Positions 17,834-28,203 of a stretch of DNA of 64,000 nt are shown in pieces. Each line of letters opens with the position of its first letter. Positions within the stretch are counted from its first letter, which is position 1. This DNA comes from Mycobacterium shinjukuense. GTDB lineage: Bacteria > Actinomycetota > Actinomycetes > Mycobacteriales > Mycobacteriaceae. The notes beneath the pieces are model-generated. The model did no database searches. It saw only the letters and a program-made list of their open reading frames with translations, and had not been told where the DNA came from. The position numbers and the translations under genes are program-made. The stretch is from NCBI RefSeq assembly GCF_010730055.1, contig NZ_AP022575.1:310001-374000 (forward strand), given 5' to 3'.

Positions 17834-19114
17834 ATGTCCGCCCCGCTCGCCGACATCGACCCCGATATCGCCGAGTTGCTGGCCAAAGAACTCGGCCGGC
17901 AACGCGACACCCTGGAGATGATCGCCTCGGAGAACTTCGCGCCGCGCGCGGTGCTGCAGGCCCAGGGCTCCGTGCTGACCAACAAGTACGCCGAGGGACT
18001 ACCCGGCCGGCGGTACTACGGCGGCTGCGAGCACGTCGACATGGTGGAAAACATCGCCCGCGACCGGGCCAAGGCGCTGTTCGGCGCCGAATTCGCCAAC
18101 GTGCAGCCGCATTCGGGCGCTACCGCCAACGCGGCGGTGCTGCACGCGCTGATGTCGCCGGGGGAGCGGCTTTTGGGCCTGGACCTCGCCAACGGCGGCC
18201 ACCTCACCCACGGGATGCGGCTGAACTTTTCCGGCAAGTTGTACCAGACCGGCTTCTACGGCGTCGATCCGACGACCCACGTGATCGACATGGACGCGGT
18301 GCGGGTCAAGGCGCTCGAGTTCCGGCCGAAGGTGATCATCGCCGGCTGGTCGGCCTACCCGCGGATTCTCGACTTCCCGGCGTTCCGGTCGATCGCCGAC
18401 GAGGTCGGCGCCACGTTGCTGGTGGACATGGCGCACTTTGCGGGGTTGGTCGCCGCCAGGTTGCACCCGTCGCCGGTGCCGCACGCCGACGTGGTGTCCA
18501 CCACCGTGCACAAGACGCTCGGCGGGGGCCGCTCCGGCCTGATCGTGGGCAAGCAAGAGTATGCCAAGGCGATCAACTCGGCGGTGTTCCCCGGTCAGCA
18601 GGGCGGACCGCTGATGCATGTCATCGCCGGCAAGGCGGTCGCGCTGAAGATCGCCGCCACACCCGAGTTCGCCGAGCGTCAGCGGCGCACGCTGTCCGGC
18701 GCTCGGATCATCGCCGATCGGCTGCTGGCGGCCGATGTCGCCAACGCCGGGGTGTCGGTGGTCAGCGGCGGCACCGACGTCCACCTGGTGCTGGTCGACC
18801 TGCGCAACTCGCCATTGGATGGCCAGGCCGCCGAGGACCTGCTGCACGAGGTGGGCATCACCGTCAACCGCAACGCCGTCCCCAACGACCCCCGGCCACC
18901 GATGGTGACCTCCGGCCTGCGGATCGGGACTCCCGCGCTGGCGACCCGTGGCTTCGGGGACGCCGAGTTCACCGAGGTCGCCGACATCATCGCCACCGCG
19001 CTGGCCGCCGGCAGCTCGGCCGATATAGCGGGGCTGCGGCAGCGCGCGACCCGGTTGGCCAGGGAGTTTCCCCTGTATGAGGGGCTCGAGGAGTGGAGCC
19101 TGGTCGGCCGCTAA
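17834..19114 (+). CDS. glyA: Serine hydroxymethyltransferase
   Basis: PLP enzyme that interconverts serine and glycine and loads one-carbon units onto tetrahydrofolate. From ATG 17834 the protein has 426 residues, the length of M. tuberculosis GlyA1, beginning MSAPLADIDPDIAELLAKE. The PLP-lysine context is clear in VVSTTVHKTLGGGRSG. There is no good ribosome site before this ATG. A GTG at 17783, seven bases behind a -10-like TACACT, may be the true leaderless start (443 residues). The gene diverges from coaA. Confidence 0.95.
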   Translation: MSAPLADIDPDIAELLAKELGRQRDTLEMIASENFAPRAVLQAQGSVLTNKYAEGLPGRRYYGGCEHVDMVENIARDRAKALFGAEFANVQPHSGATANAAVLHALMSPGERLLGLDLANGGHLTHGMRLNFSGKLYQTGFYGVDPTTHVIDMDAVRVKALEFRPKVIIAGWSAYPRILDFPAFRSIADEVGATLLVDMAHFAGLVAARLHPSPVPHADVVSTTVHKTLGGGRSGLIVGKQEYAKAINSAVFPGQQGGPLMHVIAGKAVALKIAATPEFAERQRRTLSGARIIADRLLAADVANAGVSVVSGGTDVHLVLVDLRNSPLDGQAAEDLLHEVGITVNRNAVPNDPRPPMVTSGLRIGTPALATRGFGDAEFTEVADIIATALAAGSSADIAGLRQRATRLAREFPLYEGLEEWSLVGR

Positions 19115-19116
19115 CG

Positions 19117-19173
19117 CGAGCCTGTAGTTAGCGCGAAAAAGTGCGAGTGGATCACACGGTAACTACAGGCTCG
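19117..19173. terminator. 14-bp perfect inverted repeat after glyA
   Basis: Arms 19117-19130 (cgagcctgtagtta) and 19160-19173 (taactacaggctcg) are perfectly complementary across a 29-base loop. It starts three bases past the glyA stop and separates it from desA2. Terminator role is inferred; no U-tract follows. Confidence 0.5.
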
Positions 19174-19247
19174 GCGAGCCGGCCAGGTGGCCACGACACG
19201 AACGGTCTGATTTCGCAAAACCTGTGTATAGGGGTTACAGTTACCCA

Positions 19248-20075
19248 ATGGCACAGAAACCTGTCGCTAACGCGTTGACACTCGAACTCGAGCCGGTGGT
19301 CGAAGAGAACATGGCTCGACACCTCGCCACCGAGGACATCTGGTTCGCCCACGACTACGTTCCGTTCGACCGGGGCGAGAACTTCGCCTTCCTCGGCGGG
19401 CGTGATTGGGATCCCTCTCAAGCGACGCTGCCCAGGGCGATCACGGACGCCTGCGAGATCCTGCTGATCCTCAAGGACAACCTGGCCGGCTACCACCGCG
19501 AGCTCGTCGAGCACTTCATTCTGGAGGACTGGTGGGGCCGCTGGCTTGGCCGGTGGACCGCAGAGGAGCACCTGCACGCCATCGCGCTGCGCGAATACCT
19601 GGTGGTGACCAGGGAGGTCGACCCGACCGCCAACGAAGACGTGCGTGTCCAGCACGTCATGAAGGGTTACCGTGCCGACCGGTACACGCAGGTGGAAACC
19701 CTGGTGCAGATGGCGTTCACCGAACGCTGCTACGCCGTCTTCTGCCGCAACCTGGCCGCCAAGCTCGAAGAGCCCATCCTGGCCGGCCTCATCGACCGGA
19801 TCGCCAGGGACGAAGCACGGCACGAGGAGTTCTTCGCCAACCTGGTCACCCACCTGCTCGGCCACGTGCGCGACGAGACCATCGCGGCGATCGCCGCCCG
19901 TGCGGGCGACCTCCAGGTCCTCGGTGCCGACATCGACGCCTACCAGGACAAGCTGGAAAACGTTGCCGACGCCGGAATCTTCGGCCCCACCCAGCTGCGC
20001 CAGGTGATCTGCGACCGCATCACCGCCTGGGGGCTGGCCGGCGAGCCGCAACTGACGCGATTCGTCACGGGTTAA
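19248..20075 (+). CDS. desA2: Acyl-ACP desaturase homologue DesA2
   Basis: A 275-residue member of the plant-type stearoyl-ACP desaturase family, same length as M. tuberculosis DesA2 (Rv1094). Diiron-ligand helices are visible: WTAEEHLHAIALREYL and ARDEARHEEFFA carry the two E..H sets, and RELVEHFILEDWWGRW precedes them. It is proposed to act in mycolic acid precursor synthesis, although residue changes in DesA2 raise doubt about its activity. ATG 19248 gives MAQKPVANALTLELEP; a start 24 bases upstream is not conserved. TACAGT at 19236-19241 suggests a very short or absent leader. Confidence 0.92.
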   Translation: MAQKPVANALTLELEPVVEENMARHLATEDIWFAHDYVPFDRGENFAFLGGRDWDPSQATLPRAITDACEILLILKDNLAGYHRELVEHFILEDWWGRWLGRWTAEEHLHAIALREYLVVTREVDPTANEDVRVQHVMKGYRADRYTQVETLVQMAFTERCYAVFCRNLAAKLEEPILAGLIDRIARDEARHEEFFANLVTHLLGHVRDETIAAIAARAGDLQVLGADIDAYQDKLENVADAGIFGPTQLRQVICDRITAWGLAGEPQLTRFVTG

Positions 20076-20141
20076 GTCACGCCCACAGTCTCGGCGCGCC
20101 TGCCCTGCGCGGGTACGGCCACCGGAGTAGCGTCGCACTCG

Positions 20142-20273
20142 ATGGCCAGCGACCTTCTCTGCTGCCAGGGCGGCACCTTCCGTCATCACCACGGCAGGAC
20201 CGGCCCCGGTCCTGGTGCCGCGGCCCCCGCCGACACGCTCGTGTGGGTCCGCCCGAGCGCCATTCGCTTCTAG
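20142..20273 (+). CDS. Small ORF upstream of phoH2, Cys/His-containing
   Basis: A 43-codon frame ending ten bases before phoH2; its TAG merges into the phoH2 ribosome site (taggagcgcttcgtg). The peptide has a Cys pair at residues 7-8 and three His at 15-17. In mycobacteria a small antitoxin gene, phoAT, is reported directly upstream of phoH2, and this ORF holds that position. The peptide is not one I recognise, and the DNA is also strongly structured (see 20171-20220). It may be a leader peptide, an antitoxin, or merely an open frame. Confidence 0.4.
   Translation: MASDLLCCQGGTFRHHHGRTGPGPGAAAPADTLVWVRPSAIRF
20171..20220 (+). promoter_or_regulatory. Structured leader RNA candidate of phoH2
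   Basis: A nested stem: outer cggcacc (20171-20177) / ggtgccg (20214-20220) and inner aggaccgg (20196-20203) / ccggtcct (20206-20213). Both are perfect, 63 bases upstream of the phoH2 GTG and inside the 43-codon small ORF. The geometry suits a translated leader that controls phoH2. Confidence 0.4.
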
Positions 20274-20282
20274 GAGCGCTTC

Positions 20283-21584
20283 GTGACCGATATCCGGACC
20301 TACGTGCTCGACACCTCCGTGCTGCTGTCCGATCCCTGGGCGTGCGGTCGGTTCGCCGAGCACGAGGTGGTGGTTCCGCTGGTGGTGATCAGCGAACTGG
20401 AGGCCAAGCGCCACCACCACGAGCTGGGCTGGTTCGCCCGCCAAGCGTTGCGCCTGTTCGACGACCTGAGGCTGGAGCACGGACGGCTGGATCAGCCCAT
20501 TCCGGTTGGTACCCAAGGCGGTTCGCTGCGCGTCGAACTCAACCACACCGACCCGGCGGTGCTGCCCGCGGGCTTTCGCACCGACAGCAACGACTCCCGG
20601 ATCCTGAGCTGCGCGGCCAACCTGGCCGCCGAGGGCAAGCGAGTCACGTTGGTCAGCAAAGACATTCCGCTTCGGGTCAAGGCCGCGGCGGTGGGCCTGG
20701 CCGCCGACGAATACCACGCGCAGGACGTCATCGCCTCCGGGTGGTCGGGGATGCACGAGATCGAGACCGCCGCCGCGGACATCGACGCGCTGTTCGCCGA
20801 CGGGGAGATCGACCTGGCCGAAGCCCGGGACCTGCCCTGTCACACCGGGATTCGGCTGCTGGGCGGCGGCTCACATGCGCTTGGCCGGGTTACCCCGGCC
20901 AAACGTGTTCAGCTGGTTCGCGGTGACCGTGAGGTGTTCGGTCTGCGTGGCCGCTCCGCCGAACAGCGGGTGGCGCTCGACCTGCTGCTCGACGAGTCGA
21001 TCGGCATCGTGTCGCTCGGCGGCAAAGCCGGCACCGGAAAGTCGGCGCTGGCGCTGTGCGCGGGTCTGGAGGCGGTGCTGGAGCGCCGGACCCAGCGCAA
21101 GGTGGTGGTCTTCCGCCCGCTGTATGCCGTCGGCGGCCAAGACCTGGGCTACCTGCCCGGCAGCGAGAGCGACAAGATGGGCCCGTGGGCCCAGGCGGTG
21201 TTCGACACCCTGGAGGGCCTGGCCAGCCCGGCGGTGCTGGAGGAAGTGCTTTCCCGGGGCATGCTCGAGGTGCTGCCGCTCACCCACATCCGGGGCCGCT
21301 CGTTGCACGACTCGTTCGTCATCGTCGACGAGGCGCAGTCGCTGGAACGCAACGTGCTGCTGACCGTGTTGTCCCGGCTGGGGGCCGGGTCGCGGGTGGT
21401 GTTGACGCACGACATCGCGCAGCGCGACAACCTGCGGGTCGGCCGGCACGACGGCGTGGCCGCGGTGATCGAGAAGCTCAAGGGCCATCCGCTGTTCGCG
21501 CACATCACGCTGCTGCGCAGTGAGCGTTCGCCGATCGCCGCGTTGGTCACCGAGATGCTCGAGGAGATCGCCGGGCCGCGCTGA
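20283..21584 (+). CDS. phoH2: PhoH2: PIN domain fused to PhoH ATPase
   Basis: A 433-residue fusion. Residues 1-145 are a PIN nuclease domain with acidic residues in YVLDTSVLL (Asp10), ISELE (Glu38/40) and DSNDSRIL (Asp101/104). Residues about 215-433 are a PhoH P-loop ATPase with Walker A GKAGTGKS (247-254) and Walker B FVIVDEAQ (345-352). The mycobacterial PhoH2 is known as an ATP-dependent RNA helicase/ribonuclease, described as the toxin of a PhoAT-PhoH2 pair. GTG 20283 follows GGAGC. The upstream small ORF is the natural partner candidate. Confidence 0.93.
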   Translation: MTDIRTYVLDTSVLLSDPWACGRFAEHEVVVPLVVISELEAKRHHHELGWFARQALRLFDDLRLEHGRLDQPIPVGTQGGSLRVELNHTDPAVLPAGFRTDSNDSRILSCAANLAAEGKRVTLVSKDIPLRVKAAAVGLAADEYHAQDVIASGWSGMHEIETAAADIDALFADGEIDLAEARDLPCHTGIRLLGGGSHALGRVTPAKRVQLVRGDREVFGLRGRSAEQRVALDLLLDESIGIVSLGGKAGTGKSALALCAGLEAVLERRTQRKVVVFRPLYAVGGQDLGYLPGSESDKMGPWAQAVFDTLEGLASPAVLEEVLSRGMLEVLPLTHIRGRSLHDSFVIVDEAQSLERNVLLTVLSRLGAGSRVVLTHDIAQRDNLRVGRHDGVAAVIEKLKGHPLFAHITLLRSERSPIAALVTEMLEEIAGPR

Positions 21585-21610
21585 CGGCGTGTTTCGGTAG
21601 GCTGCCAGGC

Positions 21611-22486
21611 GTGCCGAAACGACCCGACAACCTGGCCTGGCGGTACTGGCGGACCGTCGTCGGTGTCGTCGCGGCCGCGGTGGTGCTGCTGGTCGGCGGC
21701 CTCACCGGTCACATCACCCGCGCCGACGACCCGAACTGCTCGGTGGTCAAGTGTGTCGCCCTGACCTTCGACGACGGCCCGGGGCCCTACACCGACCGGC
21801 TGCTGAAGATCCTGGCCGACAACGACGCCAAGGCCACGTTTTTCCTGATCGGCAACAAGGTGGCGGCCAACCCGGCGGGTGCCCAACGCATCGCGGAGGC
21901 GGGCATGGAAATCGGCAGCCACACCTGGGAACACCCCAACATGACGACGATCCCGCCCGCCGACATCCCCGGCCAATTCTCCAGGGCCAACGACGCGATC
22001 ACCGCCGCGACCGGCCGGACGCCGAGCCTCTACCGCCCCGCCGGCGGACTGTCCAACGACGCGGTACGCCAGGCCGCGGCCAGCTTTGGGCAAGCCGAAA
22101 TCCTTTGGGACGTCATCCCTTTCGACTGGATCAACGACTCCAACACGGCGGCCACCCGGCAGCTGCTGATGGCGCAGGTCAAGCCGGGTTCGGTGGTGCT
22201 GTTCCACGACACCTACTCCAGCACCGTCGACCTGGTGTATCAGTTCATGCCGGTGCTCAAGGCCAACGGCTATCGCCTGGTCACGGTTAGCGAGCTGCTC
22301 GGGCCGCGCGCGCCGGGCAGCAGCTACGGCCGCCGGGAGAACGGGCCGGCGGTCAACGAACTGCATGACATCCCGGCCAGCGAGATCCCACCGTTGCCCA
22401 ACACCCCCTCGCCCACGCCGATGCCCAATTTCCCGATCACCGACATTCCGGGCCAAAACTCCGGCGGGCCCAACAACGGCGCCTAG
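21611..22486 (+). CDS. Polysaccharide deacetylase, NodB family (Rv1096-like)
   Basis: A 291-residue exported enzyme with one N-terminal membrane anchor (about residues 15-33) and a NodB domain. All five family motifs are seen: TFDDGPG (52-58), HTWEHP with metal ligands His104 and His108, RPAGG, the IPFDWIND region, and VVLFHD. The Pro-rich C-terminal tail is extracytoplasmic. The M. tuberculosis orthologue acts as a peptidoglycan deacetylase giving lysozyme resistance. GTG start at 21611, 26 bases after phoH2. Confidence 0.92.
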   Translation: MPKRPDNLAWRYWRTVVGVVAAAVVLLVGGLTGHITRADDPNCSVVKCVALTFDDGPGPYTDRLLKILADNDAKATFFLIGNKVAANPAGAQRIAEAGMEIGSHTWEHPNMTTIPPADIPGQFSRANDAITAATGRTPSLYRPAGGLSNDAVRQAAASFGQAEILWDVIPFDWINDSNTAATRQLLMAQVKPGSVVLFHDTYSSTVDLVYQFMPVLKANGYRLVTVSELLGPRAPGSSYGRRENGPAVNELHDIPASEIPPLPNTPSPTPMPNFPITDIPGQNSGGPNNGA

Positions 22487-22549
22487 TGATCCGCGGGCCG
22501 GCGACGAGTACAGAGCCGAGCAACGCGCGTAGGGACGGAAGTCGGCTAG

Positions 22550-23503
22550 TTACCTGCGGACCTTCAGCGCGGCGATGACCCTGTTGACCGTGGCCGCCGA
22601 GGCCGCGTCGCCGATGGGTGTCGCGCCCAAGAAGATGGTCACCGGCTTGGTGTCGACCGCGATGATCGTCACGGTGTCGCCCTGCACGCCGCGCGAGGTG
22701 TCGGCGATGGTGATGTCGGCGTCCACCCGGGCGGCCTTGACCCCGTCGACCGTCGTCGACGACGTCTTCATCGGGCCCAGCGTGGGCGAAGACTGCACGT
22801 AGCCGGGGCCGTTGGCCACGCACCGCAGCAATGTCGACGCCTGCGCGCTGACGTCCATGCTGGTGACGAAGTTGGTGACGGCGACCTCGACCTGCATCAT
22901 CCACTGGTTGGCGCCGGGCACCTCCTGGCCGAGGCCCACCGCGTCGATGAGGTTGGGGTTTTGGTCATCGGAGAACGGCGACCATCCGGGTGCCGCGCTG
23001 GTGGGGAACGACAGCTTGCCCGCGCTGACCGTGTCCCCGTCGGGCCGGTCACCGCCGGACACGTTGGGGGTGCAGTCGGTCGCGGTCTGTGGGGAAGCGT
23101 TGGGCTGCGACGTCGGGGCGGCGCTGGTCACCGCCGGACTCGACGGGGTCGCGGTGGGCGACTTGCCCCAGTTGCCCACGGCGACCACCAGGATCACCAC
23201 CAGCACGATGACGCCCAGCACCGCGACGCCGGCGAGGATCAACCACGGCAACGTGGACCCCGGCCCCCTCGGCGGTGGTGCCGGCGGGTAGGGCCCCGCC
23301 GGCCAGCCCGGGGCATACTGCTGGCCCGGTGGGGGCGGCTGCTGGGGTGGATAGCCGCCCGGCGGGTAGGGGCCACCCGGCGGGTACGGGCCACCCGGCC
23401 CGTACCCGCCGCCCTGCGTCTGGTCGCCCCAATATGGTTGCTGTCCATACGGATCCGCACCGTAGGGATGGTTGCCGTGGGGGCCGCCGGGAGGAGCCGT
23501 CAT
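22550..23503 (-). CDS. Pro/Gly-rich membrane protein (Rv1097c-like)
   Basis: A 317-residue protein. Residues 1-95 are a cytoplasmic Pro/Gly/Tyr tract with repeats of GGPYPPGG type. A single helix follows at about 100-125 (WLILAGVAVLGVIVLVVILVV), then a Ser/Thr/Pro linker and an exported domain of about 165 residues with an isolated Cys pair. The family has no known function. ATG 23503 has AAGGG upstream; the longer frame upstream would run through a dispersed repeat and is not conserved. Confidence 0.85.
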   Translation of the reverse strand: MTAPPGGPHGNHPYGADPYGQQPYWGDQTQGGGYGPGGPYPPGGPYPPGGYPPQQPPPPGQQYAPGWPAGPYPPAPPPRGPGSTLPWLILAGVAVLGVIVLVVILVVAVGNWGKSPTATPSSPAVTSAAPTSQPNASPQTATDCTPNVSGGDRPDGDTVSAGKLSFPTSAAPGWSPFSDDQNPNLIDAVGLGQEVPGANQWMMQVEVAVTNFVTSMDVSAQASTLLRCVANGPGYVQSSPTLGPMKTSSTTVDGVKAARVDADITIADTSRGVQGDTVTIIAVDTKPVTIFLGATPIGDAASAATVNRVIAALKVRR

Positions 23504-23538
23504 CGCTGAATCACCCTTACTCGCGTTGACCTCTGAGG

Positions 23539-23625
23539 TGGTTGTCGCTCGTAGGCGGGCACATCGCATATCCCTGCCGTGCCGGAACGCGTGAGGCGGG
23601 TGAGACAAGAGGGAACCCGCAGGCG
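23539..23625. repeat. Dispersed nested-palindrome repeat, copy C
   Basis: The segment ggttgtcgctcgtaggcggg onward to gggaac is nearly identical in its right half to 35092-35152 (shared catatccctgccgtgcc and aacgcgtgaggcgggt). Its left half matches the palindrome core of copies A and B. It lies between fumC and the Pro/Gly-rich membrane gene. Confidence 0.6.
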
Positions 23626-23741
23626 CGGCGGACCGCCGGTCGGGCACCGCCGGAAACGTCGTTTGCGCACCGGGTCGCCGGCAGCCCCGACACGCGGGGT
23701 CACCCCGGTTCCAACCCCTGACGAACTTGCGAGCGAGACCA

Positions 23742-25163
<1,422 letters not shown>

Positions 25164-25187
25164 GGCTTGGGGTCCTTAGTCGTCGGG

Positions 25188-26276
25188 TTAGGGCAGGGGA
25201 TAGGCGGCATTGCTGTCGCCGGTGAAGTCGATGGCGGAGTATTCGTTGAGCTTGGAGAGCCGGTGGTAGGCCTCGATCATCCGGACGGTGCCCGACTTGG
25301 AACGCATCACGATCGACTGCGTGGTGCAGCCGCCGGGGTAATAGCGCACACCCTTGAGCAGGTCGCCGTCGGTGACCCCGGTGGCGCAGAAGAAGACGTT
25401 CTCGCCCGACACCAGATCCTCGGTGGTCAGCACCCGGTCGAGGTGGTAGCCGGCGTCCAGCGCCTTGCGGCGTTCCGCTTCATCGCGCGGCGCCAGCTGC
25501 GCCTGGATCGCCCCACCCATGCACCGGATCGCGGCCGCGGCGATGATGCCCTCCGGGGTGCCGCCGATCCCGGCCAGCATGTCGGTGCCCGAGTTGGGCC
25601 GGCACGCCGAGATCGCCCCGGCCACATCGCCGTCGGTGATCAACCGGATCCGGGCCCCGGTCGCGCGGACGTCGTGGATGAGTTGTGCGTGCCGTGGCCG
25701 GTCCAGGATGCACACCGTCATGTCGCGCACCGACAGGCCCTTGACCTTGGCGACCGCGCGGATGTTGTCGGCGATCGGCGCGGTGATGTCCAGCACGTGC
25801 GCGGCGTCGGGCCCGACGGCGATCTTGTTCATGTAATACACCGCCGACGGGTCGAACATCGCGCCGCGCTCGGCCACCGCCAGCACCGAGATCGCGTTGG
25901 TCATGCCCTTGCTCATCAGGGTGGTGCCGTCGATGGGGTCCACGGCGAAGTCGCACTCCGGGCCGTCGCCGTTGCCGACCTCTTCGCCGTTGTACAGCAT
26001 CGGCGCATGGTCTTTCTCGCCCTCCCCGATGACCACCACCCCACGCATCGACACCGAGTTGACCAGTTCGCGGATCGCGTCCACCGCGGCGGCGTCGCCG
26101 CCCTCCTTGTCGCCGCGACCCACCCACCGGCCCGCGGCCATGGCGCCGGCCTCGGTGACCCGCACGAGTTCCAGCGCCAGGTTGCGGTCCGGGGCTTCCC
26201 GGCGCGATGGCCGCGGGCCAGACGGGTCATGGCTGGCCACGGCGGTCGGCGACGAACCGGATCCCTGAGCTGTCAT
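25188..26276 (-). CDS. glpX: Fructose-1,6-bisphosphatase class II
   Basis: Gluconeogenic phosphatase converting fructose-1,6-bisphosphate to fructose-6-phosphate, Mg-dependent, essential for growth on fatty acids in M. tuberculosis. The protein is 362 residues from ATG 26276, the same length as that orthologue. Family motifs IGEGEKDHAPMLY and DPIDGTT (metal and substrate site) are present. A frame further upstream overlaps the divergent promoter region and is ignored. Confidence 0.95.
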   Translation of the reverse strand: MTAQGSGSSPTAVASHDPSGPRPSRREAPDRNLALELVRVTEAGAMAAGRWVGRGDKEGGDAAAVDAIRELVNSVSMRGVVVIGEGEKDHAPMLYNGEEVGNGDGPECDFAVDPIDGTTLMSKGMTNAISVLAVAERGAMFDPSAVYYMNKIAVGPDAAHVLDITAPIADNIRAVAKVKGLSVRDMTVCILDRPRHAQLIHDVRATGARIRLITDGDVAGAISACRPNSGTDMLAGIGGTPEGIIAAAAIRCMGGAIQAQLAPRDEAERRKALDAGYHLDRVLTTEDLVSGENVFFCATGVTDGDLLKGVRYYPGGCTTQSIVMRSKSGTVRMIEAYHRLSKLNEYSAIDFTGDSNAAYPLP

Positions 26277-26332
26277 GGTTGGTGATTGTCCCAGAAGCTG
26301 ATCGGTGAGCTGGAGCTGGGATACTGGCCTGC

Positions 26333-26347
26333 GATACTGGGCAGGTG
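26333..26347 (+). promoter_or_regulatory. Leaderless promoter candidate for the DUF4245 gene
   Basis: GATACT at 26333-26338 is a -10 hexamer and the GTG start begins six bases later at 26345. There is no ribosome site, the typical arrangement of a leaderless mycobacterial transcript. It lies in the 68-base divergent gap with glpX. Confidence 0.45.
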
Positions 26348-26992
26348 ACCGCCGAGCCGCAGCCGACCCCCAAGCCGGCCAAACCAAGGCTGCTGCAGGA
26401 CGGCCGCGACATGTTCTGGTCGTTGGCGCCGCTGGTGATCGGGTGCATCCTGCTGGCGGGAATGGTCGGGATGTGCTCGATCAAGCCGGGCGGGCCCAAC
26501 CGGGGCACGGTCCCGTCCTACGACGTGGCGGCGGCGTTGCGGGCGGACGCCCAGACGCTGGGATTCCCCATTCGGCTGCCGCCGCTGCCGGCGGGTTGGC
26601 AAGCCAACTCCGGGAGCCGCCGGGGCATCGAAAACGGGCGCACCGACCCGGCAACCGGTCAGCGGCTGAACGCGGCGACCTCGACGGTGGGCTACATCAG
26701 CCCGACCGGGATGTATCTGAGCCTGACCCAGAGCAATGCCGATGAGGACAAGCTGGTCGGCTTTATCCACCCGGCCATGTATCCGACCGGAACGGTCGAC
26801 GTCGCCGGCACCGGCTGGGTGGTCTATCAGGGCTCGGATCACAACGGTGCCGTCGAGCCTGTGTGGACCACCAGGCTCACCACTGCCGAGGGCGCCACCC
26901 AGATCGCGATCACCGGCGCCGGCAGCACCGATCAGTTCCGTACCCTGGCCTCGGCGACGCAATCCCAGCCGCCCCTGCCGGCCAGCCGATAG
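26345..26992 (+). CDS. DUF4245 membrane protein (Rv1100-like)
   Basis: A 215-residue protein with one N-terminal membrane helix (about residues 25-45, SLAPLVIGCILLAGMVGMC) and an exported DUF4245 domain of about 160 residues. No catalytic motif is known for the family. It is divergent from glpX and appears monocistronic. GTG start inferred to be leaderless. Confidence 0.87.
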   Translation: MTAEPQPTPKPAKPRLLQDGRDMFWSLAPLVIGCILLAGMVGMCSIKPGGPNRGTVPSYDVAAALRADAQTLGFPIRLPPLPAGWQANSGSRRGIENGRTDPATGQRLNAATSTVGYISPTGMYLSLTQSNADEDKLVGFIHPAMYPTGTVDVAGTGWVVYQGSDHNGAVEPVWTTRLTTAEGATQIAITGAGSTDQFRTLASATQSQPPLPASR

Positions 26993-26997
26993 CCGGG

Positions 26998-28146
26998 TCA
27001 TTCCCGCTCGTCGGCGGTGGCCGGCGGGTGGGCGGTTCTACGCGGCAGCCACGTGCGGCGCACGGGTTTGGCTTCGAACTGTTCGAGTTCGACGCCCTTG
27101 TACACCGCCAGGTAGACGTCGATCGTGGTGACGATGATGATCATCAGCACCGGACCGATGATGAGGCCCCACGGGCCGAACATGCCGATGCCGGCAAACA
27201 CCGACAGCAGCATCAGCGCCGAATTCAGCCGGGCGTCGCGCGGAACGAGAATCGGCCGCAGGAAGTTGTCGATGTTGGCGACCACCACGAGATGCCACAG
27301 GATCACGAACGCGCCACCGCCGATATTGCCGAAGATCATCAGCCCGATGCCGAACGGGATCGTCACGATCCCGCCGCCGAGCGGAATGATCGACAACGCG
27401 GTGAGCACGATCGCGAAGATGAAGAACCCCTGGTGAAATCCTGCGATGTAGATCGACGCGGCACCGGCGACGCCTTGGCACAGCGCGATGACGAACTGGC
27501 CGTTGACGGTGCCGCGGACCATCGAGCCCATCCGCTGCAGGTACAGATCCGTGACGTCTTCGCCGAGCGGGTTGAGCTGGCCGATCAATGTCCGCAACTT
27601 CTCGCGATTGATCAGCAGGGCGACGAACACGTACAGGAAGATGATCGCCGACGTGATGACACCGGCCAGGCTTCCGGCGGCCTCCTGCAGGAAATGCAGC
27701 AGCCAGCGACCGACGTTCTGCGCCACCGAAATCGTCGCCGTGCGCAGCGTCTCCGCGGTCACCGTGATGTGCAGGAACGGCACTCGGGCCAACACGCCGT
27801 TGACAAATCGGAGGGTCCTGTCGCCCAGGGTGCTCACATCGGTCGACCGGACCCAGTCGGCCACGGACTCGACCATGCGAGCGATCTGCACGATCGCCAG
27901 CGACACCAGAAGTCCGACCGGCACGATGACCACGGCCAGCGCCGACAGCAATGTGCAGGTGGCCGACAAGCCGGTGTTGAGCCGTTTGTTGAACCACGTG
28001 AAAAGTGGTGTGAACAGATACGCCCCGACGGCCGCGACCACGATCAGGACGAAATAGTTGCGCAGGAAGTACGCGCCGAACAGCACCGCGATCAGCGTGC
28101 AGACCGCGAGCGCGCGTTTTTGGGTGAGCGTGAATTCGGTGTTCAG
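26998..28146 (-). CDS. AI-2E transporter family permease (Rv1101c-like), CTG start
   Basis: Polytopic membrane protein of the AI-2E/UPF0118 family with about eight helices. The motif IPLGGGIVTIPFG and the conserved LRPILVPRDARLNS are near the C-terminal third. Members export small solutes; the substrate is unknown. The first helix and the conserved N-terminus NTEFTLTQKRAL begin at a CTG codon (28146-28144) preceded by GGAGG with five-base spacing. The first conventional codon, a GTG at 28086, lies inside helix 1. I therefore place the start at CTG (382 residues). Confidence 0.85.
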   Translation of the reverse strand: MNTEFTLTQKRALAVCTLIAVLFGAYFLRNYFVLIVVAAVGAYLFTPLFTWFNKRLNTGLSATCTLLSALAVVIVPVGLLVSLAIVQIARMVESVADWVRSTDVSTLGDRTLRFVNGVLARVPFLHITVTAETLRTATISVAQNVGRWLLHFLQEAAGSLAGVITSAIIFLYVFVALLINREKLRTLIGQLNPLGEDVTDLYLQRMGSMVRGTVNGQFVIALCQGVAGAASIYIAGFHQGFFIFAIVLTALSIIPLGGGIVTIPFGIGLMIFGNIGGGAFVILWHLVVVANIDNFLRPILVPRDARLNSALMLLSVFAGIGMFGPWGLIIGPVLMIIIVTTIDVYLAVYKGVELEQFEAKPVRRTWLPRRTAHPPATADERE

Positions 28147-28203
28147 GGCCGCCTCCGCGTCGGTGTTGTGGCTGACCTTAGCGTCCGGCGGCGGCTTCGT
28201 CTG

